A DNA stretch of 64,000 nucleotides from Pterobdella sp. o SKG-2022. Taxonomy: Eukaryota > Annelida > Clitellata > Hirudinida > Piscicolidae. The translations under genes and the position numbers were made by a program. Below, piece after piece: positions 1 to 12,500 of the stretch. Each line of letters begins with the position of its first letter. The first letter of the stretch is position 1. The notes below the pieces were generated by a model. The model was not told the DNA's origin. It ran no database searches and saw only the letters and a program-made list of their open reading frames with translations. Location: contig OZ038321.1 of assembly GCA_964035795.1 (NCBI GenBank), positions 23,814,850 through 23,878,849 on the forward strand, read 5' to 3'.

Positions 1-1
1 T

Positions 2-562
2 GACATCCTAATGACGTCATTTGATGCTTTAAAACTTCCCTCCCAACAGTTCACATTCCTTGACGAAAAAAAAATAAAGTTTAGTGAAAATCTGAATAAT
101 GAAATATTGGATGAAATTAAAATTGACACAATGGACAGGCGCCAAAAGAATGACTCACCCAGGTTGAACGTGTTCAAGAGGGCTTCCATCTGTTTAAAAA
201 AGAACATTGATCGAATTTTCAAAACAAACATGATAGAAAATAACAAATACTCAAACGAAAGGCTTGACAAAACTTATAAGCAGGGCAATTACAGAAACAA
301 CGTGATAAACAGTTTAAATAACTCAATGAGCAAGAGTCCCTTGCAATTCAATGGTGAATACCTCAAAAAGTGTAATGAGACCGTTTTGAAAGTCAACTAT
401 GTAAAGAAGTTTATATGCAACAAAGCGAGTTTCAAGAAATTTTTTTGCTTCACGACTGGAAAGAATGAAAGATTGGTGCAATTGAAAAAGTTGTGCTTAG
501 AGAAGGAAATGGAGGATAGTTTATTTCAGGTCTCCAGTGAAGATGTCGCTAAATACAATCAG
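2..562 (+). CDS. CaV3: Probable CaV3 II-III linker exon (partial)
   Basis: An open frame runs from the window edge into a GTGAAT donor after base 562. The protein is hydrophilic and rich in Lys, Asn and Ser with no membrane segment, as expected of the cytoplasmic loop before domain III. No residue-level match to a known channel was seen, so assignment rests on position, strand and composition. It ends in phase 0 whereas the next recognised exon needs a phase 2 donor, so either another exon lies in 563-2,621 or the real donor is elsewhere. Confidence 0.45.
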
Positions 563-3500
563 GTGAATGTTTGCTTTTACAATTATAATTTAGATATCAA
601 ATTTTTCAACATTTTTACAAAATTTCCGAATAAAATAAAAAAATTGCTAAAATTCCAAAAGTTTTGTTGAAACACTATGTAATTTATCAATTATTTTACA
701 TAAAACTATTTTCTAAATGCTTTCTAATTTAAACAGATAAAATTCTCATGATTCCTTCTTTACTATATAATAGTTTTCAGAATTCAATATTGAATTCACG
801 AAAAGCTCTTTGTAGCTGAAATATACCTTGAAAAAACATAAAATAATCATTTTTAAGTTGTTTTAGAATTTTTCGCGAGAAAAAATTAAAAAAGAATTGA
901 AAATAACAATTAGCTGGTCATTAATGAGCAAGCCAAAAAATAACAGTTTTTGCGATCTCTATAACATGCGTGAAACTCAAAATGCTTTCTACTTTCACTA
1001 TTTTTACAATAGTTTTTATGATAAATTTTTATACAAATAAATTTTGCGAACAAAATGGAATCAAGTTTGTTCTCAATGAAATATATTTTCATTTCATGAG
1101 TTTCTCACATATGACAAAGCTGTCAAAACATTGCACTCATTCCTACAATCTTTCCATACCCTGGTTTTTTATAAATCACTGAAATATGAACCTTGTAAAA
1201 CCAAGCACACTCCTCCCCCAATAAATTCTCACTAGATGTGTGACTGGCTGTGGTGTGGCAAGCCCCCAAAGCTTCTTTCTGATCGGTACTCCTACTCCCT
1301 GTTTGTTTTCTCTCCACAAAACAGGTTTTTTTTTTTTAAATTTCAAAAATTTTTATTAAAAATAGTTTTCTATTTTAATGAATAATAATTTGGCTTGCAC
1401 GCGAGAAGTCAGAGTTCGAAGCAGTTGATGTTAATGAGGTTTGGGGCTTTGAACTGTAAGCCGACTATCTTTTTTAGTGTTTCAATTGTCTTTTTAGACT
1501 TTGTGAAAAAGAAACTTATAAATTTATCTTGAAATAACTTCTTTTTATTGACTGTAACTAAAAGTCTTTCAAACAAGGTCTTGCACAAACCTTCTAAAAA
1601 ACTGCATTTGAAACTGAAAAAAAAAATATAGTAATTGAATTCAATTTCTAGTTAGTTTATTTTTCTTCAAACTATTTGGTTGTAAAAACAAAAACTGTGA
1701 AAAAATAACTTGAAAAAGTGGTAATTATTATGGGCACTGAATGGAGTTTTTTTCTGAGGCTAGGTCATTTGTTGGCATCTGTCATATAATTAATTGGAGT
1801 TGCTTTGAACAAGTTTTGAATTCAACAGAAACTCTCATTTTGTTTGTTTTCAATTCGTTTTTTATTATCAATAAAATAGTCATAATTATTTGAAATTTAA
1901 TTTTTGAAATACCGAGGCTATAAAAGTTTTACTGAATCTGAAAAAAATTGCAAAATATTAGATAAAAACTCAAAATTTCAACAGACTCATTGAGAATTTT
2001 TAAGCATTTTCATACAACTTCTATATAATATTTATACAGCATCTTGAGGCATTGAGACTTTTATTCGGTCTTTAAACTCAATTTTTTAAACATATCTCCA
2101 AGCTTATTATACTTAAGTTTTCATGAATTGAATCAATAACACTTGGTTCCATGGTCTGTAGGACAAATCATCAAATTTTCATTTTCTACGGCTCTATTTA
2201 GATAGTTTCCATGAAACAACAATGATAATTACTCTAAATAATTGATACATTTTCAACTCACCAATTTCTTATATATATGACCAAGAAATACATAAAATTA
2301 CATTAACAACATAATACTGCTAATGACCAACTGCAATACGAAGCATGGACACAACTGGTATGCAATCCCAAGTCACGCAAGTCCAATTTTACTAACCCAG
2401 AAATATTCTAAAGTTTCAGGCTTTTAAGCATTCTTGCGCTGATGAGAAACAAGATTCTTTGAGAGTAGCGTTTAACTTTTTCATATAAAAAATTAAATTT
2501 TATATACTCAAATGTCACGTTATTCTCACATTGAGTAGAGCCCTGTAAAACCTATCAACAGCTCAACCAAACTCCATTATGGGCGTTTATACTTCTGATC
2601 AAAACCTTCTGAACCTTACAGACTGCGGTTGTGGTGCAACAAAGTGATCCAATGCAAGTTGTTTGACTACAGCATCCTCGTCTTCATCCTCCTCAACTGC
2701 ATCACTCTCGCCATGGAAAGACCCGACATTCCACCCAAAACCCTCGTTGGTTCAGTGTTGTTAGTTGTGTATACTTGATGCTGGTGTAATGTTGCTGGTT
2801 GTTGAAATAAATTTCACATGTTGCAACAGTAGCTTGTGGGGTTTAGGGGCTATACAAATCTAAAAAATTTTTAAATAAATGGCAAGTTTTTAAAAATTTT
2901 TGCCTTTTTTAATAGATTTTAATTGTTGTTTCCAAGATTTTTCTAGTTAACATTTTAGAAATTTAATGCCGTTAAAATTATTTTTTATATTTTATCAATT
3001 GAGCAGTCTTAAAAGATATACCTGATTCAAAGGCGCTCAAACAAAACAAAATTGATAAAAGTCTTGATAGATAAAGGTTTTAAAAAGTAAGCTGGGGTTT
3101 CTGAAGATAAGAACTATAAGTGAATCGTAAAAAATGTTTTTATAAGCGTGAAATTTGGTAAAAACAACTTATAGTTCAAAAACTCTGCCAAAAATTTACA
3201 GCTGAATTGTGGGAATAAGGTCTAAAGAGTAAGATGTGATGGAGAAGTATGATTTAGTTTTATGAAAAAAAAGAACTGTGCTCAAAAAATAGGTAGAATA
3301 AAAAAAGTTAAAGAAAATTTTCAAAAAAAAGATCTTTAAATATTTTTATTTGTTTAAAATCTGAAGATGGCCATAAGTGTGGTTGTTGTGAAAAAATGCG
3401 TGGTGCAGAAAGAAAAAAAGTTTATTTGAAAATACAGAAAAGAAAATATTTTATTATTATTATTATTATTATTTGTAGGGCGCACAGTTTGCAAACTAGG

Positions 3501-6500
3501 TTTGCTGCAGAGGCGCTGTTCTAATCAGAAGGGCTATGAGAGAGAAATTTGGTTATAAAGATGCGTCTTTAAACGCTTGCGAAAAACTTTAAGAGAAGGT
3601 GAAAGACGGACATTAAGTGGAAGAGAGTTCCATAAGTGAGGGGCGATATGCGAGAAGGAGCGATTTCTTTAAAATCTATGAATAAGTATAGTTTTTTTTA
3701 AGAATTTAAGTTAACCCCAAATATTGTGGTTTTAAATAGGTGCATAATAGAAAATAAAAGATTTATGAAAAATAAGATTGACTTTTATTACAGTAAATCC
3801 TTTCAAAGTGACAACTATGAATGTTCTGGAAATGATTGAATAATTGAGACGCAATTTCATTACTAGTTTCACTAAGAGGTTCACAAAATTTTTAAAAGCT
3901 TTTAGAGTAGTTGTTTGTTGCTTCGGAAATGTGTTTTTAGGGGGCTTGGATTGAAAATGGGAAGTTCACAGTGGAGTGTTGTGGTCAATCTTTAAAACAC
4001 ACGAGTTTTTCATAGTATTAAAAATTTTAACTAGTGGGACTCAAGAAAGGTGAAAGAGTAGGTCACGGAGGAAGATATACTTGCTATTATATGCTTCGAT
4101 GGTTTTTATATTGGTTTGATAATAGAGTGAAAACGGTACAACACTTGTTATTTGATCATTATGAGATGTTGCCGCAGTAGTTTGCTTAATTCATTTTATT
4201 GAAGATATTTTTAAACAGATGATGAAAAGGGTGATTTATTAAAGACTTTTGTAACATGGCTGCTTTAATATTGATATTTCATGAATATTCACACTGCTTT
4301 GAGCTATATGATTGGTATTTTGAAAATGATTTACAGATTCATATTACTAGTAAAATTTTCAACAGTTTACAACCAAATGAATTTAATTCTGAGAATTATG
4401 AATTCAAAACTGACTACTCACCGCAGGAAAGAACCTTTTTGAACGTTTCAAACTACATCTTCACCTTCATCTTTCTCGTCGAAATGATTCTCAAGGTTTT
4501 GAAAATTTTTTTTTTATTTTGTAACCAAAAAGTCTAGATTTTTTTATTGTATAAAAGTAAGCGATTTTTTTAGACTGGATCTTTTCATTGTTTTGTTTTG
4601 AGAAGGAATATTTGATTATTAAAGACCAACATTTTTGTAGCTTTTTGAGATGAATTTCACTGAAACATTATAAAATTTGTTTAAAAAAATCAAACAACCG
4701 ATTAAAAAAATTAATTCTTAATTTATTTTCACATCTATTTTTTATCCACCCACCCATTCATATGTACATCTACTCATCCACAATATCCCCATAACAAACA
4801 CAGGTGATATCAAAAGGATTTTTGATCTCAGAGCACGCCTACCTTAAAAGTGGTTGGAACTTAATGGATGGATGTTTGGTGGCCACCTCTCTGCTCGATG
4901 TGGTCGTCATGTTTACAGCATTCAACAACCGCAGCAGCTTTGGTATCTTTAGAGTCTTTAGACTCTTGAGAACTCTGCGACCTTTGAGGTAGTAGTAGTA
5001 GGGTTTGTGAGGGGTTTTAGTGATGGTAGGAATAGAGGTATACTTGTTTTTTTTGTCTACAAAAAAAATTTTTCAAATAAAATTGTCACCTTATTTACTC
5101 AATTTTTTAATGTATTAGTTTTTTATTTACTATTTCAATTTTTTTTATTTATGTTTGGCATTAAGTTTAATATTTTAATTCTTCATTATTTTTATTACCC
5201 GTGCCATAAAAGCTTTAAAGAAATTCATTAGATTTTAATATTTTATATAACACTTCAAACATTAAAAATAATTTAATCAAAATAATTTCAGAAAAAAAAT
5301 TAATGCATGAAATTATAAATCCAACTTTTGTACACACCGAAAATAAAATTGCAAAAATAAACTCTGAATTTTTTGGGAAACAAAAACTACATAAAAACTC
5401 AAAACCCACGAGGTATTTCAAGTTTTTTGCCATTTTTTTATCAATGGTTTTTTAAGAGTGTTTGCAGCAAATTCAATAATTTCCTTCTATCTTCCTAATA
5501 AAAATTTATTTATAAAAATGGGAGTCATAAACTTCCGCCTCAAACTATAGAATTTTGTTGTAAGCTTTTTAAAATCTTGAGGATGGTTGAAACTGTTCGA
5601 AACCTTTTTTTGGACCAGTGTAAATTCAAAGTGATTCAATTTGTTGATAGATTTCAAGTTTGAAATGATGTTAAAATTTTTCAAATGTTACAAACATTTT
5701 TAAGCTTAGTTGTCACATTAAGCGGTTATTTTGTAGTGTGGCAATTGTAAAAAACTATATTAGATGAAGTTTTTTGATAATATTTTCTATTTATTTGATT
5801 TTTTGAAATAAAGTGTTATAAAAATTGATTAAAATTTTTGAAAAACTTCTAAATTAGCTTTTTTCTATTAAACATGAATATATAATTGAATTTACCCAAA
5901 ACAACTTTGAACAAAAAACCTAATGAAAATTACCCCGACACCTCTTCAAAACATCTTCAAACAATCTTTTACCTATTTTTTTAACCTTTTTTTGAACATT
6001 GCTCTAACGCCTATTCAAACACTTATCAACCACTCTAACCTTCAACCCACTCTTGAACCTCCAACTCCAGGGTGATAAGCAGAGCTCCAGGCTTGAAGTT
6101 GGTGGTCCAGACTCTTCTCTCCTCCCTTAGGCCCATCGGCAACATCGTTCTCATCTGCTGCACATTCTTCGTCATCTTCGGTATCCTTGGCGTCCAGGTT
6201 TTTATTTGGTTTTTAAAATTTTTATCTTTTTCTTTTTTTTTATTATTATTTTTTATTTTTTTTATTTGTTTGTTAGGACTTTTTGCTCTCTAGCGCTTAT
6301 TAACTCAAATAATTTTTTTAATTCATATATATAAAAAAATATCTAAAATTTAGTTGATATTTCCAGCTAAATAGTTCAATAATTTCTCAGTTTAAAAACA
6401 AAATCAAATTTAATAGAATTAATTGAATAAAGTTGCATACATGAGTCTGCCACGAATGCCAACGTGGCTTTAAACATCAGTGCATCAAAGGCTTTCGAGG

Positions 6501-9500
6501 AACTGACAATTTGTTAACAACCACTAATTTTTCAAACACTATTTTAATTTAAAAATTTTTTTGAAATTTTGGTAAAGTGTTGTAAAATAAATGCTCTACA
6601 TATAAATCCACCCACAGCTGTTCAAAGGCACCTTCTACCACTGCGAAGGTGAAGAACTGTCCCAGGTCTTCAACAAGAGTGACTGCATCAACCGAGGACC
6701 CAGGTGGTTAATGAATTTTCCTATATTTCAGCAGATTGTCTTAAATGCAACAGATTGGTTTATATTTTACCTGCATCGAAATCTTTCCAGTATAAATCAT
6801 GGTTAAGATTGAGGGGTTATCAGTATCATGTGGAGTAGCTGTTTTGAAACTGACCTAATTTCAATATTTTGAAAAGTATAGTCGTTGTTCAAAGCTTCAT
6901 GACGTATTTAAATGAAAATTTCATCAGAATTTGTTTCATGATGTTCAGCTTCATTTCAAATATTCCCTCTGAAGAACGCGTCTCATATATGTTTTTTATG
7001 CGATTTATAAGAAATTAATTTGCAAGATTTGAAATTATGTTTTGAATTTTCTTTGTTTGACAAATTCATTTTATTTACAAGTTTTTTAAGATTTGAATTA
7101 ATCATTTCAATAATTCAAAATTTTTTCAAACTTCTCTAAAAAAAATCTTCTCCAAAATCTTCAAAGACATTGAAATATCTTGAAAAAACTCTTCGATTGT
7201 GCACACGACAGGTATCGCTGGACGAACACCAAATACAACTTTGATGATCTTGGACAAGTAATAACACACCATCAATTTTAAACATTCAAGAACTTTCATT
7301 GCGTGTCACAATGTATAAATTTCTTTCTTTATGTCTTTTTTTCCATTTAACCACATTTATTTTCTTTTTATATTCACATTTTTCATCACAAAAGCATATA
7401 GTTCCAAACATAAACATCTATTTATGAAAAAATTTCATTTCCAAAACAATGAAGTTTTAAGCGATGGAAATTTTCAACATGTGGGCGTAATTGAATAAGT
7501 GAATGATGACAGGCTTTGATGTCGCTGTTTGTACTAGCCTCTAAAGATGGCTGGGTGAACATCATGTACACCGGGTTGGACGCTGTAGGAGTCGATCAAC
7601 AGGTTTCAAAAATATTCATTATCTTAAAACAATTTTCATTTTCTAAAAATATTTTTCTACAAATATTTTACAAATCTAATGAAAAATAAATTAGGGTCGA
7701 TTTCTTCTGAAAGATTCATCAATTTTTTTTCTTCTTAAAAACTAACCTAAATCTAATCAACATTCAATCAGCCTAAAGAAAACCACAACGTATGGTGTCT
7801 TATATATTTTATCTCTTTCCTCCTACTTGTTGGCTTCTTCGTCTTGAACATGTTTGTGGGTGTCGTGGTCGAGAACTTTCATAAATGCCGCGAAGACCAA
7901 GAAGAAGAAGAACGAACAAGAAGAGAACAGCGTTACAAGAAGAAGGTGGAAATTAAGAAAAAAAGTTTGCAATTATTAGTGTTTGCTCAAACATTTTGAA
8001 ATAAAAATATTTTTTTTTAGAACATGTTTCATCGCAAAAGCTACTAGAAACTTATTTTTTTCATACTTCACATAAATCTAATTACAATATATCATTATAT
8101 ATTACATTAAATCCGAATAATAAAATATAAACTGAACCATATAAGCTGAACACTTGATAGAGACGCATTGAAAAACCCCATAAAAAAATACAAGTTTTCT
8201 CTTCAAAAGGATTTTCATCCTAAAACACAACTTTCAACACCAACACCCACATGTATTCCATAAGCGCAAAGCTATACAAAAAACAATTATCTCCGGCAAA
8301 GCACCTTTTCTTTACACTCATATAACTCTCAAATTACACACATCACTACTTTCACCTAAACATCAACCACACCATCAACCTTTCAGAACTGCTAGAAGCC
8401 CCATATTGGTGCAGGTACTCCAAGCCTCGCTTATGGGTGCATAGTTTGGTCTCTTCCAAACATTTTGATCTGGCCATTTCTGCTGTCATTTGTGTCAACA
8501 TTATTACTATGTCTTTGGAGTACCACAAAATGCCTAAGGTTCAGTTATATGTTTGGGTGTGATTATGAGAGTTGAAATTGAATGAGGCAGTATGATTATG
8601 AGTTTTGAAATTAAGATATATAAGGTATGATATTAATATTAAAGTGTGGCTAAAATAAAATCATGAGATTCAAAGATGAGACAAATATAAAAAATAAAAT
8701 TAGGAGGTTTAGACAAGATATGTTTGAAATATAATTATGAAACTAAAGTTGAAATATATATAAAATTATAATGTTGTACTTATCGTAAATTTTAGTTTAA
8801 AATAAATTTGTATCTATGAAATCCTCATTTATGTTAAAAGAAAAACTATTTTAAAAAAAGGATACATTCGATGTTTCCAAAAGATATATAAATATAGCTA
8901 ATAAAGGGAGAGATAAAGGTGAAAGTGGTTGACGATCATTTTGACTTGCGTTGTTGAATGGGGTTTACAGTTGGCGTTTTTAGAAAGAAATTAATGCTGC
9001 GTACGTTACAACATGTTTCAAGGGTGTTTCTGAATGATAAATCAAGTTTTTTTAGCTTAAACAGTTTTATACCCACGTTCTAGAATTAATGGGTTTAAAA
9101 GATGTAGAATCTCAGTCTGAACTTTTTTAAATGGAAGAAACACGCATACATTTTTAATTTTGTTTTTAATTGGTCTTGTGGATAAAAATTGAGAATGGTT
9201 TAAATCTTTAACTCATATATTTCAAACCATTTTTATGGCCGTTCTAAATTCAAAAAAATCTAATTTTAGCTTGTAAACGTGAGCTTTTATAAATAGCTCA
9301 AAAAGCCAAAAAACTTAATTCCATTTAATTCCTTGCAGACATTACACCAGACACTTAAGATCTTCAATTTTTTCTTCACCTCCATTTTTGTGATCGAGTG
9401 TGTAGTAAAAATAATAGCAGTTGGTCTGATGAGGTACATCGTTAACGGGTGAGATGCTGTGAATCTTATTAAAATATTTCCAGTCGTACTAATTTATAGC

Positions 9501-12500
9501 TTGTTTTCACACTAATTTCTATCAATATTGTTGGAAGAAAAAAATTAATTTCTCTTTATATTTTTTCAAAGTGAAAGCAAACATTTGTTGATGCTAATGA
9601 TATAATTTTATATTAAAATCAATATTATCGCCATAATTCTTTTATATTGTAAATACTTTCTATTAAGTGCACAAAAACCAAAAATTCAAATAAGTGTAAA
9701 AAAACAAAAATCCCTCAAAACAGCTGGAACAAACTAGATGTCGTGATAGTGATATTGTCCATAATAGGGATCTGCCTTGATGAAATGCACAAAGGTTTCA
9801 TCGCCATAAACCCCACCATTATCAGAGTGGTTAGGGTCATGAGGATTGCAAGAGGTCTGTGCTGTGTATGTGTCTACTCAAAATTTTTGTATCTTTGATA
9901 GTGTTTGTGTCTTTTTGAAAGTCTTTTTTATCTGTGATGATGTTATGAGGGGTTTAGACCATTATTTTGTAAGCTTTTTCCGGGTTTTAATTGCTCTTGT
10001 TGATGTTCTATAGTTTCTTAAGTACCTTTTGAAAATTTTATGATTCTTATAGAAATTATTGCCACAAAACATAAAAAAAATCTAGTAAAAAAGTTTATCT
10101 AACCGCTGCAACCCATAACACCAAGAATTTATCTAGCTTTCATAGTATAACTCCTTCACCGTTAACAAAACACAATCATCTCGCAGAGATAATTTGAACA
10201 AAAAATTAATATAAAACCTTCAAAATTAATTTTCAAACTCAAAAAAAGTGCTGAAACTACTGAAGATGGCCAGATCTGTGAGGGCCTTACTGGACACCGT
10301 GGTACAAGCTCTACCTGAAGTATGCTCTCTTTTTTTATGATATAAATTTTACTATTATATTGTGGTGTGGCGTTATGCAGTGTAGTTTGTTGTGGTATAA
10401 TATGGTGGGGTGTTATGCCATGTGTTGTAGAGTGGTGTGATGGGGTGTAGTGTGATGTGACCTAGTGTAATAAGGTTTGGTATAAAATTTTATGTTGGTT
10501 CTCACTTTATGTTAATAGAAATTAATGAAAATTTTGAAGATACATTTTTTTATGCAGAAGTTTTTATCAAAAGTTATGTCTTTTCTGGGTATTTTTTTTT
10601 TGTTACTCTGATATTTTATTGTGAACGGAAGAATAACAATAAGTATATATAATTCATATGTTTCAAGCAGTGAAAATTTTGAAATGTTTAGACCTCAGAT
10701 TTTTTGAAAAGTTTAATTTTTCATTCAAGCTTTTATAACCGGATTTCAGAAGCTTTCATAATTGAACAACTATGAATATTTAACTTTCTTGCTTCATTTT
10801 CAGTTTTTGTTTCAAATTTTCCCTCAAAACACCAACTAAAATTTTTTTTTCATTTATCTCTAAACAATTTTTGCGACTGCATTTTATAAACACCTTTGAA
10901 CACCTTTGTTTTGTATGGGACTTTCTTGCGCTTGAGTTTCTCAAAACTGAATATTTTATAGAAAAATATTCATTCATTCCACGTTTCAAAATTAAAATTA
11001 TTGCTCGAATATGTTTTTAAATTCTTACATAGAAAGCCTTGAATATTTAAAAAACGACATAACTTTTTCTAAAGTTCTCAAGTCTTTGAGCTTATATACG
11101 CAAAAACAATAGAAACTAAATTTAAAGCTTTTTATCACATCACAATCCGTGAATTGGAATGAAGAAATTATATAAAAACTCTATAAAATTAAACTATTGT
11201 TTAGTGTTAAAAAAACTGCATACCATTAAAATTCTTTTTTTAGATTTTTTTTCAGAATTGAATCAGGGTGCACAGACATCGTAACAAGCTTTCAGTTGCA
11301 AATGGCAGTTTTAAAATGCTGCGTAATTTATTTAGCTTCCATTAATTTCAATCCATCAAAGACATTTTTTTAGTAAATTATTTTATTTCGATTTTTCTAG
11401 GTAGGTAATCTTGGCCTGCTGTTTTTCCTTCTTTTCTACATTTTTGCTGCACTTGGAGTCGAGATGTTCGGCAGAGTTGGTAGGTTCAGTTTTTGTTTTA
11501 TTTTAATATTTTTATTCTCATAATATAAATTTTATTTGTCTCATTTTTCATTCTAATCTCCATTCCGTCTTTTGTACGTCATAAATACTTAAATAGCTGA
11601 GTAGAACTGTTTAGAATTTAGATTCCAAACATGGACTACATAGGTACCTTTAAAACACTTGTTCACAAAATCGAAGAGAATTGCAATGAAAGTATTCCAT
11701 GACTGCCTGTTGAAGTTCCGTTGTCAGACAGTTGAAAATATAGACTATTAACAACTGCCTACTACAATGTTAAATCAAAATGGAAAAACTAAACACGTTA
11801 TACAATACCAAACAAGCTTCATCAGTCAAATAATTAAAAGGAAGTCTAGAAAGTTTTGAGTAAAGTTTTCAGTGTCTTCATTAACTTTGTCTTAAATTAA
11901 AATACTATATATCTATTTTTATCTCACTATAATCACCCATCACTACAACAGAATGTTCAGCAACTCACCCATGTGAGGGACTCGACAAACATGCCCACTT
12001 CAAGAACTTCGGCATGGCCTTCCTCACTCTTTTCAGGGTGGCCACTGGAGACAACTGGAATGGAATCATGAAGGTTGAAATGAGATTTTCTGAGGGGGTT
12101 ATATGAGTTTATAGCGTATATGAAAGTTGAAAACTTTGTTACAAGTTTTTCATTCATTTAGTTTCATCAACACACATCAGAAAGTGACGTTGTTTTGTTT
12201 AGGCGTTATTTGATTTTAAATGTTTCGTGGTTCTCAAATCACAAAGTAAAATTCGATGTATGTTTCTAATGACAACGTATAAAAAATGAGAGCATGTATT
12301 TTAAAAATAACTCCACAAAGAGACAATATTTTGGTAATTTTTTTTTTCCAAATGAAATTTTCGATTAATGAATTATGAAAAAATTGAATTTGTCAAAAAT
12401 TTTAGTTGAATAAAAAAAATGTAGCAAAATATTGTCTCTTTTTGGAAAATTATTTTTAAAAAACAATTTCAAAAAATTGATACATGATGTCTCTGAAGAA

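Noticed and set aside
7946..7951. GTGGAA as the donor of the IIIS6 exon
   Set aside because: It would place a TAG in the next exon; the GTTTGC donor after 7,964 keeps the frame.
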